Assembly (NCBI RefSeq): GCF_016900375.1
Contig: NZ_JACJKB010000010.1
Coordinates: 31,158-95,157, forward strand
DNA: 64,000 nucleotides
Direction: 5' to 3'
DNA from: Collinsella tanakaei
Lineage (GTDB): Bacteria > Actinomycetota > Coriobacteriia > Coriobacteriales > Coriobacteriaceae
Shown: piece by piece, positions 45,663 to 55,114 of the stretch
How the letters are laid out: each line of letters begins with the position of its first letter
Numbering within the stretch: the stretch's first letter is position 1
Position numbers and translations under genes: made by a program
The notes under the pieces: generated by a model
What the model was told of the DNA's origin: nothing
What the model saw: the letters and a program-made list of their open reading frames with translations, nothing else
The model's database searches: none

Positions 45663-46145
45663 CTACTCCCCCGCGCAGGCGCGAAGCGGCGGGTCGGGAT
45701 CGAACCCGAAGTCACGATAGCCGGAAAGGCAATCCTCCACGTAAGCGGGATCGGGCACGCCAACAGGAAAGCTCTCGTACATGCGGTAGATGAGCCCCTC
45801 CTCCATACGCTCCGTGGACTCACCGAAACGCCGGACCGGAACAACAAGATGCTCTCGACGGTAGAGCCGCGGATACCCCTCGTACGCATCGAGCGCCGCC
45901 TCGTCGGCAGCGCGCACCCGCCAGACGCCGAGCGGCACCGACGAACCCGGCGCGGGCTCGACGGTAAGGTAGGTGCCGGAATCCCCGGTACGGCACAGCA
46001 GCCGATAGCCGTCGAGGCGCGCCGTTCCCACCGCCACGGCATTCGGACAGCGCTCGCGCATCTGAGCCATGTTGAGGTTGCTGCCGTAAGCTAGATACAG
46101 CCTCGCGGCACAGGAGGAGCCGGCAAAGCACGCGCTACGCGGCAT
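45663..46145 (-). CDS. Gamma-glutamylcyclotransferase-like protein
   Basis: A small enzyme fold (GGCT/AIG2) that turns gamma-glutamyl amino acids into 5-oxoproline or has a related role. The family start RLYLAYGSNLNMAQMRERC is clear (YGSNL substrate loop), and the catalytic-type glutamate lies in EAALDAYEGYPRLYRREHLV. The 160-aa length from ATG 46145 is within the usual range. The first 14 residues before RLYLAYG may be extra; no better start with a ribosome binding site is visible. It overlaps the MFS gene end by 11 bp, so the two are co-transcribed. Confidence 0.82.
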   Translation of the reverse strand: MPRSACFAGSSCAARLYLAYGSNLNMAQMRERCPNAVAVGTARLDGYRLLCRTGDSGTYLTVEPAPGSSVPLGVWRVRAADEAALDAYEGYPRLYRREHLVVPVRRFGESTERMEEGLIYRMYESFPVGVPDPAYVEDCLSGYRDFGFDPDPPLRACAGE

Positions 46146-47412
46146 CGTGCACCCGCTCCCCCGCCACGATCTTGCCGATGCGCTCGCGCATGAGCACCAG
46201 ACAGAGCACCGGCACCATGAGCACGACGAAGCTCGCGCCCACGAGCACGCCCTGCACGCCGAACATCTCCGCGAGCACCGGAGCGGCGAACAGCGGCACC
46301 ACGCCTGCGCCGTTGAAACCGGCGTTCATGACGGAGTTCACGCGGCCCAGCAGCGTCAGCGGCGCGTGGATCTGCACGAGGGTGTTCTGCAGCGGCGTCA
46401 CCATTCCGAAGGCCGCGCCGAGCAGCATCTGGCCGGCGATGGCGCAGACCACAAACGACGTGCCCACGTACAGCATGCAGGCAGCACCCTGCCCGGCGAT
46501 GAGCAGCATGAGCGTGCGGACGTTCACCCAGCGGCGCGGCACGCGCATGGCGAGCACCGCACCCACGACGGAGCCCACGCCCGCGGCGCTCGACAGCCAG
46601 CCCATCCACGAGATGTCGACATGCAGCACGTCGCGGTAATACAACGACTCGATCGGGTCGAAGGCGCCGTAGCCCGCGTAGGCCAGCACGCCGACCAAGA
46701 ACAGCAGCGCGAGCGAGGGAACGGAGAACACCGTGCGCACGGAATCGGCAAAGGTGCCGGATCCGTCGTCCTCCCCCTGCGTGCCCTCGGCAGGCACCCG
46801 AGCGCCATGGCGCTGTACTGCCGGCTCGACGCCGACGCGTCGCAGTAGGAACACTGTGGGCAGCACCGCGAGCACGGCGAGCACGCCCGAGAACACGAAG
46901 ACACGCTGGGCGGGAAGCACCGCGGCGATGACGCCGCCGATCGCGGGCCCCGCCACCACGGCGACGTTGGACACCACGGAGAGCAGGGCGTTCACGCGCT
47001 TGAGCTCGTCGGTGTTGCTCGTCAGGTAGGCAGGGTAGCTCGACAGGAAGGTGAAGCCGAGGCCCGTGGCAAAACCGAAGCCCGCGCTCATGCCCAGCAC
47101 CGTGGGCACCGTGGCACCCACGAGCTGATAGGCCACACACGATGCCGCGGTGGCGCCCAGGGCGATTGCGGTATGCACAGCCGGGCCGCGACGGTCGAGC
47201 AGGGTTCCGCCAACCGCGTTGCCCATGATGATGAACAGGTTGAAGATGCCGACCGCAAGGGCGGTGGCGACCGTGGTCGCGCGCAGCTCGTAGGTCAGCA
47301 CGCCGATGATGCCGATGAAATACGATGCCTGGACGCCCAGGTAATGGAGAAACCGCACGGAAGCCAGCGAAACGGTTCCGCGCGGGAGGTCTCGGATACC
47401 AGACAGCCCCAT
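46135..47412 (-). CDS. MFS transporter (drug-efflux-like)
   Basis: A 425-aa carrier with about 12 hydrophobic helices. The N-terminal half has TALAVGIFNLFIIMGNAVGG followed by LLDRRGPAVHTA, the loop 2-3 motif of the family, and a central hydrophilic loop with GARVPAEGTQGEDDGSGT. The C-terminal half has ISWMGWLSSAAGVGSVVGAV. The style fits the enterobactin-exporter/MFS_3 drug-efflux group, but the substrate is unknown. The ATG at 47412 follows a GGAGGGGGG tract. It lies between a Cof-type phosphatase (upstream, 45-bp gap) and the cyclotransferase (overlap), forming a three-gene unit. Confidence 0.86.
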   Translation of the reverse strand: MGLSGIRDLPRGTVSLASVRFLHYLGVQASYFIGIIGVLTYELRATTVATALAVGIFNLFIIMGNAVGGTLLDRRGPAVHTAIALGATAASCVAYQLVGATVPTVLGMSAGFGFATGLGFTFLSSYPAYLTSNTDELKRVNALLSVVSNVAVVAGPAIGGVIAAVLPAQRVFVFSGVLAVLAVLPTVFLLRRVGVEPAVQRHGARVPAEGTQGEDDGSGTFADSVRTVFSVPSLALLFLVGVLAYAGYGAFDPIESLYYRDVLHVDISWMGWLSSAAGVGSVVGAVLAMRVPRRWVNVRTLMLLIAGQGAACMLYVGTSFVVCAIAGQMLLGAAFGMVTPLQNTLVQIHAPLTLLGRVNSVMNAGFNGAGVVPLFAAPVLAEMFGVQGVLVGASFVVLMVPVLCLVLMRERIGKIVAGERVHDAA

Positions 47413-47457
47413 TGCGCCCCCCCCTCCAACGCAGACGGTTATGCCTCGCGCAAGGCG

Positions 47458-48306
47458 TTAGGCCCGGATGAGCTCCAGAAGCCGATCGATGACCTGCGCC
47501 GCGCCGCGCTCGTTGTTGGAGGGCGCCACGAAGCGCGCGTGGGAGCGCATGTGGTCCTCGGCGTTGGCGACCACGTAGCTGTGGCCCACCGTCTCGAGCA
47601 TCTGGATGTCGTTGTAGGTATCGCCCAGCGCAAGCGCGTCGGCGGTCGCGATGCCGAGGTGCTCGCACAGGCGCGTGATGCCCGTGCCCTTGTCGACATG
47701 CTTGTTCATCATGTCGATCCACTCGCGGCCGGCGTTCGTGACCGAGAAGCGGCCGCCCCAGGCGTCGGCGTAGGTCTCGGCATAGACGTCCTCGGCCGTG
47801 TGGTCGGGGAAGTACACCGTGTACTTGTTGACGTCCACATCGAGGTCGTCGAGGGAGTCCACGTAGACGATCTGCGTGAAGAAGCGGCGGAAGAAGCTGT
47901 CGTAGACGCGGTCGCAGCTGCGCAGGTAGCCGGCCTCGATACCGCAGACGACCGGGCAGCCGCGCCCGTCTGCCAGCGTGAAGTCGATGAGCTCATGGTA
48001 GGTGGGGACGTCGATGAGGTCCTTGAACACGAGCTCGCCCCGGCACCAGATCGCGGCGCCGTTGTCCGAGAGCAGGGCCATCTTGTCCACGTAATCGCCG
48101 AACATGTCGCGCAGCGTGTAGAGCGGACGTCCACTGGCGGCGCAGAACGTGATGCCCGCGGCATCGAGGGCCTCGATGCGCTCCGCCATGTTCGGCGGCA
48201 TGGACCCGTCGTCCGCAAGGAGCGTGAGGTCCATATCGCTCGCCACGAGCTTTACGTGGGCAAGGTCCACGTCATCGAACATCGTGGGCATATCGTTCAG
48301 GGGCAT
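47458..48306 (-). CDS. Cof-type HAD phosphatase
   Basis: A 282-aa HAD hydrolase of the Cof/type IIB group, acting on sugar or cofactor phosphates. Motif I is LVASDMDLTLLADDGSM (DMDLT instead of the common DLDGT), motif II ITFCAASGRPLYTLRDMFG, the motif III lysine lies in NKHVDKGTGITRLCEHLGIA, and motif IV DALALGDTYNDIQMLETVG. The large type-IIB cap lies between motifs II and III. I start at ATG 48306 with AAAGG upstream. A module-B palindrome lies between it and polA, starting 84 bp upstream of its start codon. Confidence 0.88.
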   Translation of the reverse strand: MPLNDMPTMFDDVDLAHVKLVASDMDLTLLADDGSMPPNMAERIEALDAAGITFCAASGRPLYTLRDMFGDYVDKMALLSDNGAAIWCRGELVFKDLIDVPTYHELIDFTLADGRGCPVVCGIEAGYLRSCDRVYDSFFRRFFTQIVYVDSLDDLDVDVNKYTVYFPDHTAEDVYAETYADAWGGRFSVTNAGREWIDMMNKHVDKGTGITRLCEHLGIATADALALGDTYNDIQMLETVGHSYVVANAEDHMRSHARFVAPSNNERGAAQVIDRLLELIRA

Positions 48307-48389
48307 ACGCCGGCACCTTTCCATCGACAGCTTTTTCAGTCAACAGCATCGATTATATGGCAGCCGCCACCCCCTGTCCTCCCCGCCTG

Positions 48390-48475
48390 CCTCCCTGGCC
48401 TCTCTGGGGACGTAGCCAACAGGCGCCACCCGCGGGTGGCGCCTGTTGGCTACGTCCCCAGAGAGGCCAGGGAGG
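48390..48475. repeat. Palindrome 5 of the modular family (module B variant, no loop)
   Basis: A perfect 86-bp palindrome with no unpaired centre (43-bp arms). Module B here reads GTAGCCAACAGGCGCCACCC, where other copies have GTAGCCGGAAGGCGCC; each of the changed positions is matched on the other arm. It ends 10 nt after the polA stop codon. Confidence 0.94.
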
Positions 48476-48485
48476 CCGCTGCAGA

Positions 48486-51260
48486 CTACTTGGCGTCGGC
48501 CCAGGTGATGCCGGTGGATGCCTCGGCGATCAGCGGCACGCGCAGCTCGACGACGCCCTCCATCTCGCGGCGCACCAGGTCGGTCAGGCGCTCGACCTCG
48601 TCGACCGGGCACTCGAAATCGAGTTCGTCGTGCACCTGCAGGATCATGCGAGCGGCAAAGCCCTCGTCGCGCAGGCGGCGCGCCACGCGGGACATCGCGA
48701 TCTTGATGATGTCGGCCGCGCTGCCCTGCATGGGATGGTTCATGGCCGTGCGCTCGCCGAACGCACGCATGGAGGGGTTGCGCATCTTGAGCTCGGGAAT
48801 GGGACGGCGGCGTCCGAACATGGTCTCGGCATAGCCCTTCCGCTTGGCCTCCTCGACCGTGCGGTCCAGATAGGTGCGCACGCCCGGATAGGCGCGGAAG
48901 TACGCCTCGATCATCTCGCGCGCCTCGGCCATGGGGATGTCGAGCGACTGTGACAGGCCGTAGGCCTGCTGACCGTACACGATGCCGAAGTTCACCGCCT
49001 TGGCGCGGCTGCGCAGCTCGCGCGTGACCTCGGACACCGGCACGCCAAACACGCGCGCCGCGGTCTCGGCATGGAAATCCTCGCCCTCGTTGAAGGCGCG
49101 AACCAGATGCTCGTCGGCCGACAGGTGCGCAAGCAGGCGCAGCTCGATCTGGCTGTAGTCAACCGCCAGGAACACGCGGCCCTCGCCGGCCGAGAACGCC
49201 GTCTTGACCGTATGGCCCAGCTCGGAGCGTGTCGGGATGTTCTGCAGGTTGGGGTTGGACGACGACAGACGACCCGTGGCGGTGATCGTCTGGTTGTACG
49301 TGGTGTGCACGCGGTGGTCGCCGTTCTGCTCGGCCAGCGGCCCCAGCGTGTCCAGGTAGGTCGACTTGATCTTCGTCTTCTCGCGCCACTCGAGGATGAG
49401 CCGCACGATCTCGTGGTCGCGTGCGAGGTCCTCGAGCACCTTGGCGTTCGTGGAGTAGTAGCCGCGCTGGGTCTTCTTCAGGCCCTTCGTGGGCAGGCCC
49501 ATGACGTCGAACAGGATATGCGAGAGCTGCATGGGACTGCCGATGTTGAAGGAATCGTCGCCCGCAAGCGCACGGATGCGGCCGGCGAGCTCGTCGATCT
49601 GGCCGGACAGCTTGTCGCTCATGGCGTGCAGGCGCACCGGGTCCACGAGCATGCCCGTGCGCTCCATGGCAGCGAGCACCGGCACGAGCGGCATCTCGAT
49701 CTCGGTGAACACGGCCACCGCGCCGTCGCGGTCGAGCGCCGCGGCGAGCGGCGTGAGCACCGCGAGCGCGAGCGCGGCCGAGCGGGCGGCAGCGGGCGCG
49801 GCGTCGTCGGTAGCGCCCTCCTCCCCCGCCGCGGGCGGCAGCGGGGTACCCAGGTAGGCATCGGCCAGGTACGCGTCGTCAAACGACGAGCGCGCCGAAT
49901 CGAGCAGGTAGGCCGCGACGACCGCGTCGAAGATGCGCGTCGGGTCGACATCAAGAGGATCCATCGCCGCGGGCTTCGAAGAGTCGGCGGGAGCGAGCTC
50001 ATGGATCAGGCCCTTCACGTCGGGCGAGACGACCTTGCCCTCGGCGAACAGCCGCACGAGCACGCCGGCGATGAGGCCGCCCGAAAAATCGAAGCCCGCC
50101 TCGGACGCCACGCTGCAGGTGCTGCCATCGGGCTCCTCGAAGGCAAGCAGCACGTCGGGCACGGCGACCCAGAGCGTATGCGTGAGGCCGAACAGCGCGC
50201 CGGCCTCGCGGTCGTCGTCGAGCACGGCGGCGATCCACTCCCCGTCGGCAAGCGCCTGGGCGAGCATCGCTGCCGCCTCGGCCACGCCCTCGCCGGTATC
50301 GGCATGGGCGCGCTTCACCTCGGGCAGCTCCAGGCAGGCCTGAGGCTGAACGGCGGCAGCGTCCGCATCGAGCAGCGACAGGAAACGGTTCTGCATGGCG
50401 TTGATGCCGAGCTCGCCCAGGGCGTCCGACACCGCGGCGGCATCGTAGGCCGGGAAGGCCGTGTGCTCGAAGTCGAGCTCGACCGGGGCGTTCGTCTGGA
50501 TGGTCGCGACCTTGCGCGAGAGCAGTGCGTCGTCGATGTGGGCACGCAGGTTCTCGCCCATCTTGCCCTTGACCTCGTCGGCATGCGCGATGACCTCGTC
50601 GAGCGAGCCGTACTGCGCGATCAGCGCGCTCGCCTTCTTGGGGCCGATGCCCGGCACGCCGGGGATGTTGTCCGACGAATCGCCCTTCAGGCCGTAGAAA
50701 TCGGGCACGAGCTCGGGCGTGATCCCGTGGTAGAGGTCCTCGACCGACTCGGGCGTCATGATCTGCACGTCGGACAGGCCCTTCTTAGTGCCCACGATGC
50801 GCACGTGGTCGGTGGAGAGCTGGTACATGTCGCGATCGCCGGTGATGAGGTACATGTCGCAGCCCGCGGCCTCGCCCGTGCGGGCGAGCGTGCCCAGGAT
50901 GTCGTCGCCCTCCCAGCCCTCGGCTTCGAGGATGGGCACCGACAGCTTGGCGAGCAGCTCCTTGATCATGGGGAACTGCTGGCGCAGGTCGGGGTCCATC
51001 GGCGGGCGCTGCGCCTTGTACTGCGGCAGCATCTCCATGCGCACGCGCGGCTTGCCCTTGTCGAAGGCCACGGCCACGCCGTCGGGATGGAAGGCGTCGA
51101 TCATCTTAAGGAACATGTTGAGGAAGCCGAAGATGGCGTTCGTGGGACGGCCGTCCGGCGCGTTCATGGTGGGCGGCACGGCGTGGAACGCACGGTGCAT
51201 GAGCGAGTTGCCGTCGATGACGGCAAAGACGCGGCGGTTGGCGGCGGGGGTATCGGGCAT
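48486..51260 (-). CDS. polA: DNA polymerase I
   Basis: Repair and primer-replacement DNA polymerase, 924 aa. Residues about 1-300 form the 5' nuclease domain (VFAVIDGNSLMHRAFHAVPP; YLITGDRDMYQLS; FYGLKGDSSDNIPGVPGIGP). The middle domain (about 310-520) is the 3'-5' exonuclease fold, but the usual DxE of the first exonuclease motif is replaced (IAAVLDDD) and the other acidic sites are not visible, so proofreading is probably lost as in Bacillus and Taq. The polymerase domain has motif A (AVDYSQIELRLLAHLS), the finger helix RSRAKAVNFGIVYGQQAYGL and motif C (QVHDELDFE). The ATG at 51260 is preceded by AGAGAGGAT. Confidence 0.95.
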   Translation of the reverse strand: MPDTPAANRRVFAVIDGNSLMHRAFHAVPPTMNAPDGRPTNAIFGFLNMFLKMIDAFHPDGVAVAFDKGKPRVRMEMLPQYKAQRPPMDPDLRQQFPMIKELLAKLSVPILEAEGWEGDDILGTLARTGEAAGCDMYLITGDRDMYQLSTDHVRIVGTKKGLSDVQIMTPESVEDLYHGITPELVPDFYGLKGDSSDNIPGVPGIGPKKASALIAQYGSLDEVIAHADEVKGKMGENLRAHIDDALLSRKVATIQTNAPVELDFEHTAFPAYDAAAVSDALGELGINAMQNRFLSLLDADAAAVQPQACLELPEVKRAHADTGEGVAEAAAMLAQALADGEWIAAVLDDDREAGALFGLTHTLWVAVPDVLLAFEEPDGSTCSVASEAGFDFSGGLIAGVLVRLFAEGKVVSPDVKGLIHELAPADSSKPAAMDPLDVDPTRIFDAVVAAYLLDSARSSFDDAYLADAYLGTPLPPAAGEEGATDDAAPAAARSAALALAVLTPLAAALDRDGAVAVFTEIEMPLVPVLAAMERTGMLVDPVRLHAMSDKLSGQIDELAGRIRALAGDDSFNIGSPMQLSHILFDVMGLPTKGLKKTQRGYYSTNAKVLEDLARDHEIVRLILEWREKTKIKSTYLDTLGPLAEQNGDHRVHTTYNQTITATGRLSSSNPNLQNIPTRSELGHTVKTAFSAGEGRVFLAVDYSQIELRLLAHLSADEHLVRAFNEGEDFHAETAARVFGVPVSEVTRELRSRAKAVNFGIVYGQQAYGLSQSLDIPMAEAREMIEAYFRAYPGVRTYLDRTVEEAKRKGYAETMFGRRRPIPELKMRNPSMRAFGERTAMNHPMQGSAADIIKIAMSRVARRLRDEGFAARMILQVHDELDFECPVDEVERLTDLVRREMEGVVELRVPLIAEASTGITWADAK

Positions 51261-51459
51261 AGGTAGGATCCTCTCTTGTGTCTGCTGCCCTACAGTCTAC
51301 CCGCCCGCGCGGACGCGCGCCATCGGAGTGGTGGAGGCGAGATGGATGGGGAGGATACGCGTAGCATTTCGCGGAGGGCTGCAGCGGCGACCCGTTTGGT
51401 GGCGTGCCGCTTTGGCGAATGCGAGCGCCTGCACCGAGTGCACGGCTCGTAATACAGCA

Positions 51460-51496
51460 AGGCGGCCCATCCGCCGTTGTGGCAGATGGGCCGCCT
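51460..51496 (-). terminator. Hairpin between polA and the 159-aa gene
   Basis: A 12-bp stem AGGCGGCCCATC/GATGGGCCGCCT with a 13-nt loop, about 55 nt after the stop of the 159-aa gene. T-rich tail weak. The rest of 51261-51551 shows nothing recognised. Confidence 0.6.
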
Positions 51497-51551
51497 CTGT
51501 GTTGCGGCGGTACTTATGGCGCGGGGCAACGAACGTGCCCGATATGGCCGC

Positions 51552-52031
51552 TTACGCCTGGGGTGCAGCCTTGCAATCCATGTAGGCGAACACCGCGACG
51601 ATGATCAGCAGCACCATGATCACGTAGTTGCTACCGATCAGCGACGCCACGGCACCAGCGATACCCCAACCGAACACCGAGCCGAGCTTCGCGACGTCGG
51701 CGCTGTTGCGCATGGCCATGACGCCCGCGACGAGCGCGACGATGTGGGCGACCATCAACACGTCCGCGACAACGCCCAACGTCTGGATTATCCATTCCGC
51801 CAAGATGGCCGGGTCGTCCGCGGGAATGCCCAAGCTCTCGAGTGTCTGAATCTCGTCGGGATTGAGCACCAGCTCGTACGTCAGCTGGCTGCGCGCATCG
51901 GGGTTGTCCATCATGGCACCGGCGAGTCCGATGAAGGCGAGCAGAGCCCCCAGAAGCAGAATGCAAAGCAGCGAAATAACGACGGTCGTGATGCTGAGTC
52001 CTCGGATCAGTCCCGCGTGAGATGCCTGCAT
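51552..52031 (-). CDS. Four-helix membrane protein of unknown function
   Basis: A 159-aa protein with about four hydrophobic segments (SITTVVISLLCILLLGALLA; VVADVLMVAHIVALVAGVMA; SVFGWGIAGAVASLIG; YVIMVLLIIVAVFAYMD) and an acidic loop between helices 1 and 2 (NPDEIQTLESLGIPADDPAI). No family recognised. The start has only a weak GGGCGTGG site. It stands downstream of the broken glycine-zipper gene, in the lower-GC island, and may belong to the same defence unit or be an unrelated small membrane protein. Confidence 0.7.
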   Translation of the reverse strand: MQASHAGLIRGLSITTVVISLLCILLLGALLAFIGLAGAMMDNPDARSQLTYELVLNPDEIQTLESLGIPADDPAILAEWIIQTLGVVADVLMVAHIVALVAGVMAMRNSADVAKLGSVFGWGIAGAVASLIGSNYVIMVLLIIVAVFAYMDCKAAPQA

Positions 52032-52140
52032 GGTGCCACGCCCTACTCGGCCGATTCTGATGGTGAAGCCATCGTAGCATGCGAAATTTGCAAGGTTTTC
52101 AGCGAGGGCCGCAACTCGACAACAAGCGCCGGCAACGGAG

Positions 52141-52167
52141 AACTAACCCCACATACGTGGGGGACAC
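52141..52167 (-). other. Solitary CRISPR-repeat-like hairpin
   Basis: On the minus strand GTGTCCCCCACGTATGTGGG resembles a type I-E CRISPR repeat (CCCCACGTATGTGGGG core). There is only one copy and no second repeat at about 61 bp on either side, and no cas genes. It may be a chance hairpin or an array relic. Another hairpin, GCCAGCCG/CGGCTGGC, lies at 52250-52284. Confidence 0.3.
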
Positions 52168-52308
52168 GCCGGAGTCTGTCGACTTCATCATGGCAAATAG
52201 CATGAACTCGCCAACTGGGAGACTGCTACCAATGCGGGGCTGAACGCACGCCAGCCGCCAGCGAAACGAGTGCCGACGGCTGGCTCAGGGCAATGCACCC
52301 ACAACGAA

Positions 52309-53475
52309 TTAATTCTGGGCTTTTATAAACGCAGCTAGAGACCTCAGCTCGCTCAGCGGATGAAGGGGGAACATCTCATCGAACGATTCCCGCTCAGATA
52401 GATTCATGGGGAACCTGTCCACCGCACTCGACTCGATGGGATCGATGAGCCACCCGCCGTCCACGCCGTCAATCATCCCGCCATCTTTCGCAAGGTTGTA
52501 TACGGCGCTGTCCCGAACTCCTGTCACTCCGTTCTCTTCGGCAATAGCCGTAAGCGCAGCAACGGCGTCGGCCCTCTCCAGCTGAATCGTCAGGCAGTAC
52601 TGCACGCCCGCCTCAAGCCTCATCTTAACTATGGTCTCCCAATACGGCACCCCACGAGCTGACATGCCATGCTCAGCAGAGATCAACCCCTGTTCATCCG
52701 ACAGGCAAAGACGCACGCCGGAAACGACATCATCAACGACGAACAGCGACGCATCATGCTCGATGGAGCCAACCACCATGACAGCATAGGTTCCCTCGTC
52801 GTCCCAGACATAACCGCGAGCATCATCCGACACCTGCGGGAAATCATCTGTAGGACTCCATCCTTCCGGAATGCATATCGGCAGGGCTCCGTCACTCTCC
52901 GGAGCCTCCTCGGTACCGTCCTCCTCCGCAAGGTCCTCAACTGCCTCCTCGATCTCTTGGGCAGTCGGAAGCTTGAACGCCTCTCGTCCAGACACCACCT
53001 CGTCAAAAATCGGTGCAAGAAACGCTCGAAGGACATCCTCTTGCTTATCTGAGGAGCGGACTGTCTCAAACAGATCGGTCAATGTATGCTGAGAAACCTT
53101 ACCGAGAGCATCAACCACAGCGTCCATTTCCTTCTGGTCAAGCAGATACTCCGACGCCATGACAGATACCAAAGCATTGAGCAAGCGAGACATAGCCACC
53201 GCATCGTCTTCGTGGAGAATGCCGCCGACAGTCCCAGCAACCAGCGTCCCCACGGCGCCACCCACAAAGCCGCCAACCGCCCCGACCACGGTACCCACAC
53301 CAGGCGCGACGGTCGTTCCCGCTACCGAGGCAATCTTCCCTGCAGCAACGCCTGCGGCGACCATGCCGCCGGCACCCGCTGCAATCGACGCAGCCAAAAC
53401 AGCCATGTTCTTGGCATACTGGGAACCCGAGATCCTCCTATTGACCAAGCGATAGGTCTCGGGCACCGAAAGCAC
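52309..53475 (-). CDS. Glycine-zipper protein, 3' part of a frameshifted gene
   Basis: The open frame of 388 aa begins at GTG 53475 (VLSVPETYRLVNRRISGSQY) inside the last codons of the upstream frame. A Gly/Ala/Val-rich membrane or glycine-zipper region follows (AGAGGMVAAGVAAGKIASVA, GTVVGAVGGFVGGAVGTLVA), then a DEAD-rich hydrophilic region (AQEIEEAVEDLAEEDGTEEA) and a C-terminal domain with YVWDDEGTYAVMVVGSIEHD. There is no ribosome binding site at the apparent start. Removing one base from the GGG run at 53478-53480 would join it in frame to the gene before it (TSVVTVAVLSVPETYRL), so it is best read as the C-terminal half of one large protein. Function unknown. Confidence 0.7.
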   Translation of the reverse strand: MLSVPETYRLVNRRISGSQYAKNMAVLAASIAAGAGGMVAAGVAAGKIASVAGTTVAPGVGTVVGAVGGFVGGAVGTLVAGTVGGILHEDDAVAMSRLLNALVSVMASEYLLDQKEMDAVVDALGKVSQHTLTDLFETVRSSDKQEDVLRAFLAPIFDEVVSGREAFKLPTAQEIEEAVEDLAEEDGTEEAPESDGALPICIPEGWSPTDDFPQVSDDARGYVWDDEGTYAVMVVGSIEHDASLFVVDDVVSGVRLCLSDEQGLISAEHGMSARGVPYWETIVKMRLEAGVQYCLTIQLERADAVAALTAIAEENGVTGVRDSAVYNLAKDGGMIDGVDGGWLIDPIESSAVDRFPMNLSERESFDEMFPLHPLSELRSLAAFIKAQN

Positions 53476-55114
53476 CGCCCACGGTCACGACGGACGTGAG
53501 GACATTGCCCCGCAACACCTTTGCCAAATGACTTGATGCTGCCGCCCCGCTGAGCATGGACTTGCCGGACAGCGCACGCAGACCGTTGACGATTGCCTGG
53601 GTTGCCTTGTATCCCATTTTCTGCACCAACACTTGGGAGGGACCGATAATCGCATCGGAAAGCCCAGTACGGGACAGCTGGCTTGCCAGTACATGCTGCA
53701 CGAACGTCGTTCCGAACACCTGGGTCCCCGTCAGCATGCCAACCTGAACGGCTTCGCGCATATCTCCGGTCTGTCGATAGGTCGAATACGCAGAGAAGAC
53801 AAAGCTGATTCCCATCGCGCACGAACAAACGACGGCTCCGGTCGCCGCATCGTATGTCAGCGACTCGACGGTCCCCGCCTTCGTCAGATTCCGCGCCTGA
53901 GGGTACGACAGCTTTCCCTTGCACACGATGTCCTTCGCGCATTCGGGATCGGTCACGCCGGGAACCTCGTTGCGGCGAATCTTATCTTTGAACCCCTCAA
54001 GAACCTTCTCGTACTGGTCCTTTGGGACCTCCAGCTTCATAGGAGAACCGTCGCTGGCGAGATAGCGATACTTCCCTGTGGACGCATCGAAGGCCGAGTT
54101 GAGAGTTCCTCGAGCCGAGTTGTAGTACTTGACCTGAATGAACGATTCGCCCACGACGCGATCGGCACCGTCCTTGACATTTGTCGGCCCGAGCCACTTC
54201 ACATCATGACCGCTCAGGCGGTCCAGCATGTTGTGAGCCCGCTCAACCATCTCGCCATGACCGGCTGGATTATGAATCGCGGCGTGCCGATCGGCATACC
54301 AGGCATCTTTAGCTATCGGCGCCATGACGCCCGCGGAAGCGGCATTGGTGATCAATTCATTGGGATCGATGGCCCCAGAATACTGCTTGGCAAGCCAAGC
54401 TGGAGTATCACTTTCAGCAGAAGCGGCCGTGACGCAGGCAAGACGAAACGCTCCGATCAACTCTTCTGGGATGGGAAGCAACGCCTCGCAATCCGCATCG
54501 CTCACGAACCATGACGGATCGAAATCTTCCCAACGATAGTAAAACAGCGTCGAGCTCTTCTGCTCCAACCCGGGAAGACCCACAGATGCCAGGACGTCAA
54601 CGTCGGACTTGATGAAAACACCCTTGTTCGTAACGGCAATGCCGCTGGGGCGCAAATCGAGCTCAGCCGATGACCACAGCACATGCTGCTCCACGGGAAT
54701 GGGAAACGTTTCCTTAATCCTATCGATGTTCTCCCGCGTCATCTCCACGGGCGATTCCCCCAGCAACCGGAAGAACCGAACGGCTCCGTGCTCATCAAGT
54801 GCATCCATGGAGAGCTGCAGCTCTGCAGCACGAGCCTCTCGTTCAGCACGCTCGCGCTCCGCCGCAGCCTGCTCGGCTGATTCTTTCGCCTCCGCGACCG
54901 CAGAGGTCACCGCCTCCGTCGCGCTCGCAACACCACCGGCAACGGCACCCGCGGTATCGTTTGCAACCGAGGCAATCGTCTTCGAAGCACCGTCGAGGCC
55001 CTTCCCGGCCGCCTCTACAGCTCCGGAGAGCGTATCTCCCGCCGCAGCAACCGCTTGGGCTCCGGCCGCTGACAACTCGCCCGCTGACTCACTCAGCGCT
55101 TGAGCCGCCTCCAT
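53438..55114 (-). CDS. Large unknown protein, 5' part of a frameshifted gene beside mcrBC
   Basis: The open frame of 558 aa from ATG 55114 begins with an Ala-rich, coiled-coil-like stretch (SASGELSAAGAQAVA type, then AESAEQAAAERERAEREARA). A middle domain at about 290-400 has NMLDRLSGHDVKWLGPTNVK and SFIQVKYYNSARGTLNSAFD. A hydrophobic segment follows (GAVVCSCAMGISFVFSAYST), then VLASQLSRTGLSDAIIGPSQ, before the frame breaks at 53478-53480. A better start is ATG 55174, with GGAGGAGG upstream, but that frame meets a TAG after 17 codons (55121-55123) and then continues directly into this one. No family is named; the position after mcrC suggests a defence role. Confidence 0.65.
   Translation of the reverse strand: MEAAQALSESAGELSAAGAQAVAAAGDTLSGAVEAAGKGLDGASKTIASVANDTAGAVAGGVASATEAVTSAVAEAKESAEQAAAERERAEREARAAELQLSMDALDEHGAVRFFRLLGESPVEMTRENIDRIKETFPIPVEQHVLWSSAELDLRPSGIAVTNKGVFIKSDVDVLASVGLPGLEQKSSTLFYYRWEDFDPSWFVSDADCEALLPIPEELIGAFRLACVTAASAESDTPAWLAKQYSGAIDPNELITNAASAGVMAPIAKDAWYADRHAAIHNPAGHGEMVERAHNMLDRLSGHDVKWLGPTNVKDGADRVVGESFIQVKYYNSARGTLNSAFDASTGKYRYLASDGSPMKLEVPKDQYEKVLEGFKDKIRRNEVPGVTDPECAKDIVCKGKLSYPQARNLTKAGTVESLTYDAATGAVVCSCAMGISFVFSAYSTYRQTGDMREAVQVGMLTGTQVFGTTFVQHVLASQLSRTGLSDAIIGPSQVLVQKMGYKATQAIVNGLRALSGKSMLSGAAASSHLAKVLRGNVLTSVVTVGGAFGARDLSLGQ

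Noticed and set aside
45680..45720. tRNA-like GGGTTCGATCCCGA on the minus strand
   Set aside because: It is inside the gamma-glutamylcyclotransferase gene; no cloverleaf can be built around it.
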